DNA from: Paragorgia papillata
Taxonomy: Eukaryota; Cnidaria; Anthozoa; Scleralcyonacea; Coralliidae
Reading direction: 5' to 3'
Length of the DNA stretch: 64,000 nucleotides
Assembly: GCA_035771165.1 (NCBI GenBank)
Contig: JAWNZC010000351.1
Span: forward strand, 6,177,001-6,241,000
The notes below the pieces were generated by a model that was not told the DNA's origin, searched no databases, and was given only the letters and a program-made list of their open reading frames with translations. Shown piece after piece: positions 36,600-49,560 of the stretch (the first letter of the stretch is position 1; the number at the start of each line of letters is the position of its first letter). Position numbers and translations under genes: made by a program.

Positions 36600-38020
36600 A
36601 ATATTTTCAATGCATTTGATAAGTATAAGTAGAGCATGTTTTCCAGGTAGAATCCTCTCTATAAAAGAAAAACTTCTTTTTATTGTATTGGTGTTTGGTT
36701 TTGGCAGGTATTGCCTTTTAAGTTGTAGCAATCTCTATTTGATAGCGAAAAAATGATTTAAATTGGTTTTGCCATATATGATCACCACATATCACTAGAA
36801 GAAGCTATTAATTATAGCAGAAGCTACCAACACATATTTTTGCTATGTTACAGCTGGATTTAGAAGGGTTCTATTCTATAAAATTTCTAAAAATTACATA
36901 TATGTTGCTCTTTTTCAAGTATCTATATACTAAGATTTAAAGCAATTTACAAAAGTAAACGTCCGATAATTAAACCTTTGTATATATACTTGAACGGTTG
37001 TTGTCGTGAAAGAAGTTCATGGTTACCGTCGATCAAAATTCCGCTCTGTGATCTTGATTTATTGTTAGTAGTTCAGCATGTATAGTTCCAGGAAGTTAAT
37101 TTGTAACAGTATTATTTTCCTGACCCTTTCTTGCTTACCCCCTGGAGCCCGCCAAAATGATGCGTGCGCAACACCTGGAAACTCGCAAATTTACGCATGT
37201 ACGGATGTCACACTACATTAGCTCCCAGTCTTCTACTAAAACTATAAATACGTAAACGCGACAACCCCTGGTTTGTTTTTAAACGTATTTTTGTAAATAC
37301 TCCACCTTTGATTTAAATATCGGCATTTCTAACGTTTGGTGTGAAATAATAAACCCTCTGTTATTGCATGCAGTTCTTGCTATAGTTTCTGTTATCGAAA
37401 CGAACTAAAGATAAGACAGTATAATAGGACTGTTAAGATGAAGCAAAAGACAAATTTTCGTTAAAAAATATACAGAAAAAATATGAAAAACCTGTCAAGA
37501 AATATGTCACGTCCTAAATCCCAAGGCTGGTTTTATTATAATTTCCAAGTTAAGCATCAATGGAAAACTTAGCTTATGCTCTGCATAATTGTTAAAAAGA
37601 TATTCTGTTTATATGGAAGTGTCCAAAGTAAACAAATAATAAATTTTCACTCTAAAATATATTTACACTGGTCGAAAAATTATCTTAATCTTACCTAATA
37701 TTTTGGCCTTCTTCTTTGGAAATTCACCTTCGGGTTTTGGGATTGCTGCCCTGTTTTGGTTTCCATTCTACTCAACAGTCAACAGTCCAGTCTTCCCTTT
37801 TCTTGATTGTCTGCTATTGCTTGCTTTCATGTCCTGTGGAGCGTATAACCCGCCAAAATGCGTGCAATGCGTGCGCAACACTGAAAGTCACCACTTTACG
37901 CATGCGGGGATGTCATGCTAGTTCCCAGTCTTCTATTAAAATTACTGTAGGAGTGTAGGGAGCCACTATAAGTTCTTCGGGCTGGAATCGTTTTTAATTT
38001 AATATTTTATTTCTATACTT
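36600..38020. other. Intron 10 distal part, no recognised feature
   Basis: AT-rich sequence with a duplicated block (ACCCCCTGGAGCCCGCCAAA..ATGCGTGCGCAACAC at 37137 and TCCTGTGGAGCGTATAACCC..GCGTGCGCAACACTG at 37831, about 70-75% alike by eye). No exon with the required phase was found apart from the terminal one at 38027. Confidence 0.4.
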
Positions 38021-38026
38021 TTCAAG

Positions 38027-38080
38027 GATTCTTCTGCTCAAACCTGCGACAGTGATGAGAAATGTGACTTCAAACTGTAG
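38027..38080 (+). CDS. RTK exon 11: short C-terminal tail and stop
   Basis: A TTTTCAAG acceptor at 38026 opens a phase-0 frame of 17 codons (DSSAQTCDSDEKCDFKL) and a TAG at 38078-38080. The phase matches exon 10, and no better terminal exon was seen in the 5063-bp intron 10. The tail is very short and lacks tyrosines, so docking sites for SH2 proteins would have to lie elsewhere. AATAAA at 38442 could serve as the poly(A) signal. This is the least certain exon because it is small. Confidence 0.6.
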   Translation, partial: DSSAQTCDSDEKCDFKL

Positions 38081-38847
38081 GTATATATTCTATTAGAAAT
38101 AGATTTGAAGGATTCACCATAAAAATTACAGAAAAACTCTCTGAAGAAAGTTCAGGACAAATGAGACAAAAATTATACATGCATGACGATCTCTATTTAA
38201 TAATGAAAATATATTGTTTATTGTTTAACTAAATATTAACTAATATATGAACCCCATGTGTTCATGCGGTTCAGCTTACACAAGAAAATCCGTTTCTGTA
38301 ACCCAACACTGATCTAGTGAATTATCACACAAAACAAAAAACGGTCTGATGATGTGTATCTTGACGACATTTCAAATTTGTTACCTGGTTCGACCAAATT
38401 TGATGTTCTCATACGAAAAAGTTAAGTGTTCTAATTTATAAAATAAAACCTTTTCTTAACGGAAACATTCGATCTTTTCCTTTGACACTTTTTTAATATC
38501 ACGCTTTTATATATAGTTTTAATTTTTTATGTTTTGTCACCTTTGTTTCATATGCTTCCGATCTCTCCCGTCTGATCTGCTCATTTGTTAACCAAGTTCT
38601 TCTGTCACTTCTTCTATCACCATCTATTTTTCTATCAGTTACTGCAGGTATTTAATTTCAATCTCTGTAAACAATTTATTTGCTATGAAGATGTTACTAG
38701 GTTAGCCGTAACACAACGTCAGCATTAATTTTGAAATATTATTTTAATTCCTTATGGTATTCCTCAAAGTTATTTGATGAGCTATTATTTTCTTAACAAG
38801 ATTGCACTTTCCGCTTGGTATTTCAATCGCAACTATTTTACACACTG

Positions 38848-38898
38848 TGAAATAAAAGTAGCGTGCTGCGTAGGCAGTGTAGAAACAACAATCGAAAC
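38848..38898 (+). repeat. Penelope terminal fragment
   Basis: TGAAATAAAAGTAGCGTGCT + GCGTAGGCAGTGT..AACAACAATCGAAA equals the reverse complement of 19212-19260, the outer end of the Penelope-like element in intron 4. Confidence 0.75.
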
Positions 38899-39299
38899 CT
38901 TACTATATTTCGATTATTTTACACACAGTTACTCAGTTTTTTACTTTTCTTAATAAATTGTAAAACAGAAAGTGTTCCAACTTTAGACCATATAGTTACC
39001 ATGGTAAGAAAGATTGCTATGAAAAAACTGAATCAGACATGTACATGTATATATATAACAGGACAACGTCTATACATATTCAAACCATTAGCCCAACAGT
39101 AGATATAACACAGTAGACCGTTAATAATAATCCACAAAAAAGCAACAAAGTCAAGAATTACTGCTTACTGACAGAGCGTGAGGTCTGTACTAGTGAAATA
39201 TCGGACCGACGTTTTTAGTACGATGTGAGTGTGAGTGTGAGGAGAGAAAAAGTACATAATACATTATTGTGGCTGATACATTATGCTGATTTAAAACTT

Positions 39300-39620
39300 A
39301 ACTAGTCAACATGCATTAAATTCTTTACCTGAAAATGGTGTTCCAGCAGATCTCATGACTGTTGAGACTGAAGATGAAATAGTCTCAGATGATAGTGTTA
39401 TGCCTGATTTAGGCCCACCTACTAATAATCCTTCTGAGGACACTGTATATAATGACTCAACTGAAATGAGTAGTTTTTTACCTGTTGGTGAACAACAAGA
39501 AATAGACGCAGTTAGGCTGAACAAGCTTTCTGCAAATGAACCAATGAAATGGCCCACTGTTGAAAATGAGCCATTAAATGAATATCAGGTATCACATCTG
39601 GCCACTATGGCTTTTATAAC
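39300..39620 (+). pseudogene. Helitron protein fragment
   Basis: The + frame from about 39308 reads HALNSLPENGVPADLMTVET, DDSVMPDLGPPTNN, then EIDAVRLNKLSANEPMKWPT and PLNEYQVSHLATMAFIT. The last run is the conserved start of the Helitron helicase-like domain, where LFP.G.GDPT should follow. It breaks off in a GGACAC repeat, so only a fragment remains. There is no start or stop context of its own. Confidence 0.6.
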
Positions 39621-39623
39621 ACG

Positions 39624-39690
39624 GGCACGCGGACACGGACACACGGACACGGACACGCGAAACGCGGACACGGACACGCATGCAGACACT
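39624..39690. repeat. (CGGACA)n minisatellite
   Basis: CGCGGACACGGACACACGGA and similar units, replacing the expected continuation of the Helitron frame. Confidence 0.8.
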
Positions 39691-39711
39691 GACAATAACA
39701 ATGAACACTTT

Positions 39712-40765
39712 GGCCTAGGTCAAACGACGAACTTTACATGAGACGAACTAAATTCTTCAAATTAAGTTCATGACAAGATCGACATTTGACTGAGTTAAGT
39801 TCGACTGATTGTTTTTGGATCGTCTGGGACGTTCTATCCGTCTGACGCAGACGGATAGAACGTCTGAAGATCGTCCCTGGGTCAAACGTCGATCTTCTCA
39901 TGAGGGGAACTAAATGCATAATTTAAATTTAGTATGATAAATTATGATAATATGGATTTTGACTTCTAGACACGCCCTGTGTAATCGACGTCGGGGGATC
40001 GATTCGGGTGAGGTGCAACCTTTTTTTCTATTTTTTTTTTTTGGTCTTTTTTTTACTAAGCAATTTTTACTCCCTAATATGGGTTATTTTAACTCCAAAA
40101 TTCGGGAGTTATTTTAACTCCGACATGCAGTGGAGTACTTTTTACTCCCAAAATCGAATAGTTTTGAACCTTTTTTATTAACTCCTGTTTTGGGAGTTAA
40201 AATTACTCCATGAAAATAACAGTGTGTGTATCATGTTTTCAAAGCACAAAATACTTTTGCCTTGACTCGCGCTCGATTTTCCCAAGGATGTACCCGAATG
40301 GATACCTCTGGATACTCGAAACGGTTTTTTTTAAACGAGCATTCGGTAAATGTATTCCAAGCATGATTAAAGCAGTCCATCTCACGTCGTGACAAACGAC
40401 GGCATGAACGGAAACGAACAATATTAGTTGTATTGTTACGTGACAAAATAAGTAGAGTTGATAGAAAGCAGAGTTGCAACATGAGCACTCGTCGTTTACG
40501 TAGAAAAATAAGTGTGTTCACTTCTCCCGCGCGAATTGTGAAGCATTTTCCAAAGCGAACATCGCTGTTGAACATTTATACTTCGCGCCATTTTGAAGTT
40601 TTGTTTGACCTTCCGCTGACCCAAAGAATCGTTGCTTTGATTCCGAATTCGTTTCGGCTGCATTAAGTTCGACGTTTGACCTAACTGTCGAACTTAATTA
40701 GTTTAGGTCGACCCAAAATAGAAATTTAGTTCGTCTCAATTAAGTTCGTCTTTTGACCTAGGCCT
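39712..40765. mobile_element. 1.05-kb TIR element, TIR GGCCTAGGTCAAA(C/A)GACGAAC
   Basis: The ends match over about 22 bases with one mismatch, followed by inverted GACGAACTAAAT and TTAAGTTCGAC blocks. AACACTT occurs just outside both ends, a possible duplication. The interior has a palindrome (GACGTTCTATCCGTCTGACG + its inverse, 39830-39865) and repeated TTTTAACTCC / GGAGTTAA units at 40088-40210. No transposase seen. Confidence 0.75.
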
Positions 40766-41591
40766 TAACACTTGACAATTTTGAACATTCGTCACATGGA
40801 AAACATAATTTATATTTGCATAATGAACTGATAGCTTCACAATTGCTGATTACGTAGATTTGGGGTCTCTGAATAAAGGTATATGATATATATAATAAAG
40901 GTAATCCGAAAACGGATTAGTGTAGATTGGGCGTCAAATAAACACGGGGGGTAAGTTTTTCGCATAGTGGTTATTGAAAGTTGTATGACGCTTGACAATT
41001 TTAACGATTTTTTTTCTGGCTCTCCTAGCTGAATGTATATTAAACTGAGGGGGGACGCGGACACGGACAATTTTTGGTCATAACAAAGCAACCATCAAAT
41101 AGCGGTGTTTAGGTTTAGTGGCTCAACCGTGCTATTTTAATAACAAAAAACAAACGATTTGTGCATGGCCTACGCCGTTCCAACAAAAGTTTGCCCGGTT
41201 TCCAGACCATTTCACGATTGACTATTGCTTTCATTGATATTATATATATATATATATATTTAGTTCCCTTACCAGTACATTAGTCAATTATTATTTACAT
41301 TTATAGTTACTTTTGTCTCTAGTAATAGCAATCAGCAGAAACAATTAGCTACATTGAACGATCAGTTTGGATTACGATGGGCATCGTGGCAAGTGCACTT
41401 ATTTAGGTGCAGTAAAACTCCTGCTTTTTATTCACTGTTCAATGTTTCAAAACATTTGTTTTCCATCCTAATATATATGTCTATGTAGCATACAATGCAC
41501 CAAGAAGGCCATTCTACCATGTGCATAGGCCTTAATATATTGTTAGTAGGTCGTAACACCCCATGGAGTGACGACTTTTTAAGGTGGCTCC

Positions 41592-42074
41592 ATACAGTTT
41601 CTAGAAAAATGGAAAATACAAGTTTGAGAGTCCAAAACACGTGCATAAACAATTTGGAAAAAGAATAAAACTAAATGTTATGCATAGTTAAACATTCTGA
41701 CAATTATTTTTGACGAATAATTTATTTTTTATTGAAAATCACGTTTGTTAATTTTTAAAAAATTTGGATCTACAGAATGTTTTTATAATCGGCCTATTGA
41801 TTACTCATACTTCAAGAAAAGTTTTAATGAAAAAAAAATTGGGGGTCACCAAAGTTTTTTTCGAATTAAATTAGTTGAAGGGTAATTGGCAGCCATTTTG
41901 AAACATCATTGTTGCCATAGCAACAACTGTTGCTATTTATTTGGTAACAGTTTTTGATTGTCAGAATGTTTAACTATGCATAACATTTAGTTTTATTCTT
42001 TCTCCAATTTGTTTATGCACGTGTTTTGGACTCTCAAACTTGTATTTTCCATTTTTCAAGAGAACTGTATCGTA
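41592..42074. mobile_element. ~480-bp fold-back MITE
   Basis: ATGGAAAATACAAGTTTGAG..AGTCCAAAACACGTGCATAA..TAAATGTTATGCATAGTTAA is repeated as its reverse complement at 41960-42060. The tip region holds AT-rich loops. A (TA)n tract lies nearby at 41240-41262. Confidence 0.75.
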
Positions 42075-42301
42075 GCAGAACGTATATCTTTATTGCTATT
42101 TAAACCGGTAAAAGAACAGAGTTTTGAAATATAAATTATGGTCTAAGTTGCATGAACAATTACAGCGTGAAACACAGTCAACGTAACTTGTTTCGTGCAA
42201 CGGCGTTGAGAGGCAATTACATTGTACGAAGAATTGCATTATGACTGAGTAATAATAAAAGCTTTTAAACCACTCACAGCCATTTTTAAAAACTTTTTTT
42301 A

Positions 42302-44545
42302 GCCCAAATACAGCCTTCTCCTTTTTACTGAATGTCTAAAAAGACTTTATTTAACCGTTTTTGACCTTAACTCAAAAGTTTCAAAAATGACCAAACTCGG
42401 GCAAAAAGTTAAGGCTAAACCCTTCACTTTTTCTTTCCCCGATTTTTTTTTCAATCAAAAAATATTTTTTTCCGCCCAAATACAGCCTTCTCCTTTTCAC
42501 AGAATGTCTAAAAGGACTTTACTTACCCGTTTTTGTCCTTAACTCAAAAGTTTCAAAAATGACCAAACTCGGGCAAAAAGTAAAGGCTAACCCCTTTACT
42601 TTTTCTTCCCCGATTTATTTTAAAAACCAAAAAAAATGTTTAGCCCAAATACTGCCTTCTCCTTTTCACAGAATGTCTAAAAGGACTTTTTTTAACCGTT
42701 TTTGACCTTAACTCAAAAGTTTCAAAAATGACCAATATCGGTCAAAAAGTAAAGGCTAACCCCTTTACATTCCCCCCCCCCCCCCCCCCCCCCCATTTTA
42801 AAAAAACAAACAAAAAAAATTATATTTAACCCAAATACTAGTCTCCTTCGCAAACGTTCTTATGGCTCGCTAGAAAAACTCCCTAACTAACGTCTGCTGT
42901 AACGAGCCACACATTCCATTCCCTTTGTGTACATGGACCAATTAAATTACACTATTGTCGTGCTAAATAAAGCCGTCGTGTACTGTGTTGTTATGTGAAT
43001 TTATTAACTTGTTTAGTCGAAAGCTAATATTTTGAAAAGTTTAGCCTAGAACTTCACGAAATTTACGAAGAATATTGTTTTGACTACTTAACCGTTTTTG
43101 ACACTAACTCAAAAGTTTCAAAAATGACCAATATCGGTCAAAAGGTAAAGGCAAACCCCTTTACTTCCCCCCCCCCCCCCTCCGATTTTTAAAAAAAAAA
43201 TTAAAAAATATTCTTTAGTCCAAATACAGCCTTCTCCTTTTCACGGAATGTCTAAATTGACTTTATTTAACGGTTTTTGACTCTAAGTCAAAAGTTTCAA
43301 AAATGACCAAAATCGGTCAAAAAGTAAAGGCTAACCCCCTTACTTCCCCCCCCCCCCCCCCTCCTGTAACGAGCTGTAAAAATTTGAAAAGTTTAGCCTA
43401 GAACTTCACGAAATTTACGAAGAATATTGTTTTGACTATGCTCTTGCTTCCTATGCAAACAAATAAGCGTGAAAGTCAGTGCAGAGCGTAAGAGAAATTT
43501 AAGATTGTAAACAAAATCTCAAAGCTCAGGTGTTTAGTGTCTGAAGCGACTGCCCGAATTAGTTTACTTGAAAGCTAACATGCATTTCGCTTACTATAGC
43601 TCAGAGCTTTACAAAATTTACGAATAATGGTATTATGAATATGTTCTTGCTGGTCGTGTTAATAAATCTGTGCGAAAAGCTTTAAAAAAGCTACAAGTGT
43701 CGGCGAATGTTACCGCGATGTCTGGCCATCTCGGATATTACTCATCAGCCTCATAATATATATTCCAGGCAGTGACGCTTTTAACTTTATTTCATGAACA
43801 TGTATTCATATCACGATTCACAGTTACAACATCATCTTATTGATTCTATTTACGCAAAATTTTTACTAAACTATAAGCAATAGTCTTCGAAATATTGGTT
43901 AAAACAGTCAGCTCAAGCCTCAAGGTCGGAGGTCAGCTTTCCAGAATCTAGAAAGCTCGCTGTGATTGGTCGGATTAAGGGAATGGAATGTGTAGCTCGT
44001 TTCAGCAGACCTTGGTTGGGGAATAAACGTGAGCCATAAGATCCACGGTCAGAAATGGCGGCTGCCGAGGCTCGCGAAATACGGGCTGACCCGTATTAGC
44101 TACGCATGCGTAGAACGAATATCTTGCGTGTAAACGTCATCAATACACGGCCGACAACTCACTTGAGCCAGCACGCACGTGGACTGCGAACTGCCCCATG
44201 AAAGTGGCCGATTTTCTATGCGATTTCCGATCGTAAGGTCTGCGAAGGAGACTACTCAAATACAGCCTTCTCCTTCCCACCCATTGTCTAAAAAGACTTT
44301 ATTTAACCGTTTTTGACCCTAATTCAAAAGTTCGAAAAATGGCCAAAATCGGTCAAAAAGTAAAGGTTAACCCCTTTACACCCCTGACCCCCCGCCCCCG
44401 ATTTTTAAAAAAAATAAAAAATAAATGATTTAACCCAAATGCAGCCTTCTCTGTTTCACAGATGGTCAAAAAAGACTTTATTTAATCGTTTTGACCCTAA
44501 CTCAAAAGTTTCAACAATGACCAAAATCGGTCAAAAAGTAAAGTC
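42302..44545. repeat. ~172-bp satellite array with poly-C tracts
   Basis: Units begin GCCCAAATACAGCCTTCTCC at about 42302, 42474, 42643, 42829, 43218, 44256 and 44432. Each contains ACTCAAAAGTTTCAAAAATG and GTCAAAAAGTAAAGGCTAAC, then a C-tract (up to about 24 C at 42771-42794). The array is interrupted by element M2 copy 2. Confidence 0.9.
42838..44254. mobile_element. TIR element M2, copy 2, inside the satellite
   Basis: The ends CTAGTCTCCTTCGCA and TGCGAAGGAGACTA are inverted, and the interior matches 27621-28552 in reverse. Two satellite units (about 43080-43370) are embedded within it, so the structure is rearranged. CAAATA of the satellite borders both sides. Confidence 0.7.
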
Positions 44546-44559
44546 GAAAATTTGGAAAT

Positions 44560-46210
44560 ACAGCCGAAAACATCGGCAAAGCCCATGAGTATTTTTAATA
44601 ATAAAAAGTGCATGCAAAGTCAATGAAAAACATCCCGTCCACATCAGTGAACTCGATGTAAGTTAAAATGTGGTAACTGGAACGCTAACGCGTAAACCAA
44701 ATTAAAAGGTGAGGCAAAAGTTCCAGGCCCCTGCGCGGTTTGCAGGTAAGTTTCAGTCCCCCCATGAATGTTTTTTACACGGACGCAGCAGCAGGGAATT
44801 TTGTTTGCGCTGTTAAAAAATATCGCGGGCTCATCGTGTTTTGTAATTGTATCGTCTTTGGCGAAATTTTGAAAATGTGGAGAAGGTATGACGACCAAGA
44901 TATCTTCAATATTTACTAACAATCTGTCGGTCAACCAGAGTTTTAAACTATGTTGTCCAATTAGTGGAGACACTGACGTTCTTCTGATAGGTGAAAGAAG
45001 ACATTTAGCCAGGAAGGTGTATAAATATCGAAGATGAAGTGATGGTACGAAGAAGCCGCATTGGAGTCAAATTGATAGCGAATGTTCGATCGACTATAAC
45101 TCAAAATCTGCCTTCTTCCTCCAAATTTAAATGCTGGTTTGATTTTATTCCATTACTGCTTTTGATATCTGAAAGGTATTTCGTAATGGGAAAATTAGGA
45201 AAAGTGGGTAAATTATGTATTTATTCCTTTCATCCGACGACTTGTTTACTAGTTAGTGCTGTCTTTAAAACGTACTCAGATTCTGTCTTATGTCGAGCAA
45301 GACTTCTTAACTGCCACAACGTTGTGCTAAATTTATGTATAATTCCGTTCGTACATATAAATATATAATCAGTTTTTTTGTCTCACTCAGATCTTACAAT
45401 AAAGTTTGACATGCCTACGCTACTAATTTCATTGCTGCGACGACATGCAAATATTGTCAATTTCTGCAAAATCTGCCCTATTGCCTCAAAATATTTTTAC
45501 CGATTGTCAGTCTTTAGTTGATTTTCTTAAATTTTAACGACATTTTTTGTTCTAAAAATTGTAGAAATGGAGCTTTGAGCTCAATTAAACTGCGTGCATT
45601 TGAAGCCACGGCCGATGTTGACCACAACGTACTCAAGTCGTTGTCACCCAATTTAATATCGTACGATTCACTAAACATTGTGGGAGGCTGCTTCTGACAG
45701 CTGTTTCCAGTGTCCTTTCACAAGCCGCTTTACAAACTATACACCTTTTTCTGGGGGAAATAAGGCCATAAGGGTTGTGGGGGGGAAATTTTTACCACCA
45801 TCTTTGTTTATGAAGTCCCCAGACTCCCCACGACAACTCGCGCGACGCATGCGCAGACAGAATTCCCTGCTGTTCACGGACGCCCGTCTTGAGCGAACTC
45901 ATTCTCGTTCCCGGATCCCCTACATTTAAAAAAAGTAGGGGATCTGGGAACGAGAATGGAGTGAACTGCGAAGGCTCGAAAAAAGGTTTGAAAAAATTAT
46001 TTATCAAACTATTTTCAGACTAAACGTGCATTCATTAAATGTTTTAATTTCAAAATATTTCGAGTAGAGCACACTAGTAGCGCCCCCAATCGGGAAGTAT
46101 AGAGACAAGTGTTTGCCTATCTCGAAGTAGGTTCCCTGAGGTCCCGCTTCTAGCGGCAGCGCCCAAAATGAAAGGCAAACTTTCATTGTGTTACTGGTTT
46201 GTTTTCTCAA
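44560..46210. other. Intergenic stretch, no recognised gene
   Basis: Two 109-codon open frames (44644-44973 minus, 45039-45368 plus) show no known motif. A hairpin lies at 45892-45968 (CATTCTCGTTCCCGGATCCC with its near-exact inverse). This may include the distal 3' UTR of the transporter gene. Confidence 0.35.
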
Positions 46211-46229
46211 TAATTTATTACAGTTTGCC

Positions 46230-46662
46230 TAAAACATAAAATGTGGGACTAACACGAAATCAATGCGCATGTCTATACACTGTTATCTTAAAACTTCCAA
46301 AAGTGCACAGTGAGATCGGAAAAACAAAGATTTCGTATAGTGGGGCTATGTTCTTCAATTCTCTGCCCAACTTCCTTAAAAATATTGAAAATACTTCTAT
46401 TCTTAACTTTAAAAATACATTAAAAAATTTATATTTGGAACAAAATTATAATGTAGCCCATTTAGAGGATTTTGCATGTATAAACTGTAGATACAAATTA
46501 ACATGCACTTGTACTCAATAATTATACAAGAGCGTGTTAATTTTATCATTAATCAATTTCACAATTAATGAAGGCCATCTAGCAGAATACTCATGTAAAG
46601 ATGTTTTTTATACCATCTTTAAATAAAGTTCATTCTAATTCTAATTCTAATTCTACATGTAC
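46230..46662 (+). mobile_element. LINE C-terminal fragment with (ATTCTA)n tail
   Basis: The frame 46243-46521 ends SEIGKTKISYSGAMFFNSLP and IENTSILNFKNTLKNLYLEQ, the standard closing segment of CR1/L2-like RT proteins. AATAAA at 46622 and tandem TCTAAT units at 46632-46655 form the 3' end. It lies antisense to the transporter 3' end. Confidence 0.8.
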
Positions 46663-46693
46663 TCGCGTGGTGAATTGGAGCCGCACGTGCCAT

Positions 46694-46914
46694 TTACTCC
46701 TCTTCCTCCTCTTCGTCCTCGCTCGTTGAAACTCGGGTATAATCATCAACATCCTTGGCGGCAAAGATATATATGGTCCATATTGCGAGGAATATCACCG
46801 TCATGATAGAGTAACACCATAGGGCTATTCTTGGTCCTTTCCAGGTGAATAGACATCCAATGATGGCCGTGCCAAGTTCTTTTCCAATACCCTGGAACAT
46901 TAAACTCATCATAC
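46694..46914 (-). CDS. MFSD6-like transporter, exon 2 (last helices and acidic tail)
   Basis: The acceptor TTCGATTAAG is followed by GT, which completes the glycine codon from exon 1. The exon then encodes MMSLMFQGIGKELGTAIIG, one hydrophobic helix (ALWCYSIMTVIFLAIWTIYIF) and a tail DVDDYTRVSTSEDEEEEEE before TAA. The poly-Glu cytosolic terminus is a visible oddity. A + strand LINE tail ends only about 35 bp beyond the stop codon, so the 3' UTR probably reads antisense through it. Confidence 0.85.
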
Positions 46915-47099
46915 CTTAATCGAAACAGAAAAATACTAAGATAATTCTTCATGTTCAGAACCAAGGCAAATACTTTCTCCTACAGACCGAACAGACTGAT
47001 AAGGATGAGACTGATAAGGAATTCGTTTATGGCTTTTGGTTCTCTTCTTCGTCTGGTGTTTCTAGCTGAAACGCTCTAGTCTTTTACGAGGTGGCAATT

Positions 47100-48145
<1,046 letters not shown>

Positions 48146-48182
48146 ATTTTAGGGCCTGTTTATATGGAGGCGAGTTACCTAG

Positions 48183-48560
48183 CCTGAGTATGAGGCCCTT
48201 CTTTTTGGTGGCTAATCATCCTTACTTGCAGCCTGCGGCTGAATTGCGAAGGACGCAGATCAACGTGGCCGTGTCGAGGCATATCAAAGGCGCTCCAAAC
48301 AGACGCCAACGACACAGTTCAGACCACGGATCACAGCTAAGGTTAGGTGTTGATTTTATGGAGGGAGGAAAAGCGGAGAACCCGGCGAAAAACCCTCGAA
48401 GCACAGGAGAGATCAACTACAACTCTACTCACATGAGTCCAAGCCCGACAATGGGGTCATTCCCAAGCGGTCACCCATCCAAGTACTAACCCCGTCTAAC
48501 CGGGCTTAACTTTTTTTGAGAGAAACGGAGAGAAAAAGAAGGGCCTGGCACAAAATCTAT
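48183..48560. repeat. Inverted-end segment carrying a 5S rRNA-derived sequence
   Basis: GGCCCTTCTTTTTGGTGG at 48193 is inverted against AAAAAGAAGGGCC at 48533. On the minus strand 48511-48456 reads AAGTTAAGCCCGGTTAG.. then GGTTAGTACTTGGATGGGTG and ACCGCTTGGGAAT, aligning to the A-box to C-box part of 5S rRNA. This is the signature of a SINE3-type repeat. Confidence 0.7.
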
Positions 48561-48669
48561 TCATAGACCCATGTTCTTCGTCCAGAATCTGGACGAAACC
48601 CTGATTGGTTGAGAGACAAAAGCCGGAAATACATCAACGACAATTAAGTAATTAACTGATTCGAAAATC

Positions 48670-49560
48670 GAAAGTTCTTCACCAGGGAGCTCTAACAAGT
48701 ATTTTTTGTTTTAAACAGTATATACATCCATACACACATACATATTATATATAAATTACCGTATAGTTTAGTAGTGTCCTTGCTCTCGTCTCTAGCTTGT
48801 TGCTCCAAAAACAAACCGAATCAATGATTCGCACACAGAGCCTGCAATCCATTTAGTCATTTTCTCGTACTCAACCCCCGCTCGCCGCTCGGCCAACTCA
48901 CCAGACAGAGAGAAGAAAGAAAGAAAGAGAGAAGGGAGGAGAGCAATCACGTCATGGATTGATGATCACCTCATATTGGTTGTTACAGTTTACAAACGTG
49001 GAACAATTTATGCTCCTTGTAATGTTATAACATAGATAAACAAGTGTGCGAAGTTTTACGAAGAAAATCGGACGAGAAAGATCAGAATCATAAAGACAGA
49101 AGTATAGTTCGATATGGTTCGATGATCACCGCATATTGCATGGAACATTGAAACGGAAGTGAGAATATTAATGATTTTTTTTTCTTGCTTGTCTACATCT
49201 ATAATTAAAGGGGATCGCTTATCCATACTATTTATTCATTGTTTACAATTTACGAGCTGTTCTAACTTCCGTTAATCCGTTTAAAATTTGAATTTGAAAT
49301 TCGAGGTTTTACTTCCGTTCCATGCTATATGCGGTGATCATCAAGCCATGATGTGAATTGCTTTCCTCGGCGAGTTGGCCGAGCGGGGGTTAAGTACGAG
49401 AAAATCCTTGAATCCTTGATTCGGCCTGTTTTTGGAGCAACAAAAGGCAAGAGCAAGGACACTACTTATATATGTATGTGTGTATGGATGTATATACTGT
49501 TTAAAACAAAAATACATCTTAGAGCTCCCTGTGGTTCTTCGTGGAATTGCCGAGAAACCG
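48670..49560. mobile_element. ~0.9-kb fold-back element
   Basis: The arm 48700-48905 (TTTTAAACAGTATATACATC, AGTAGTGTCCTTGCTCT, TTTCTCGTACTCAACCCCCG + CTCGGCCAACTC) returns inverted at 49375-49535. A second inner pair (GATGATCACC / GGTGATCATC) is near 48961 and 49332. It is nested in the 3.84-kb element. Confidence 0.75.

Noticed and set aside
44644..45368. Two 109-codon frames on opposite strands
   Set aside because: No motif, no splice or start support; plausible by chance in this composition.
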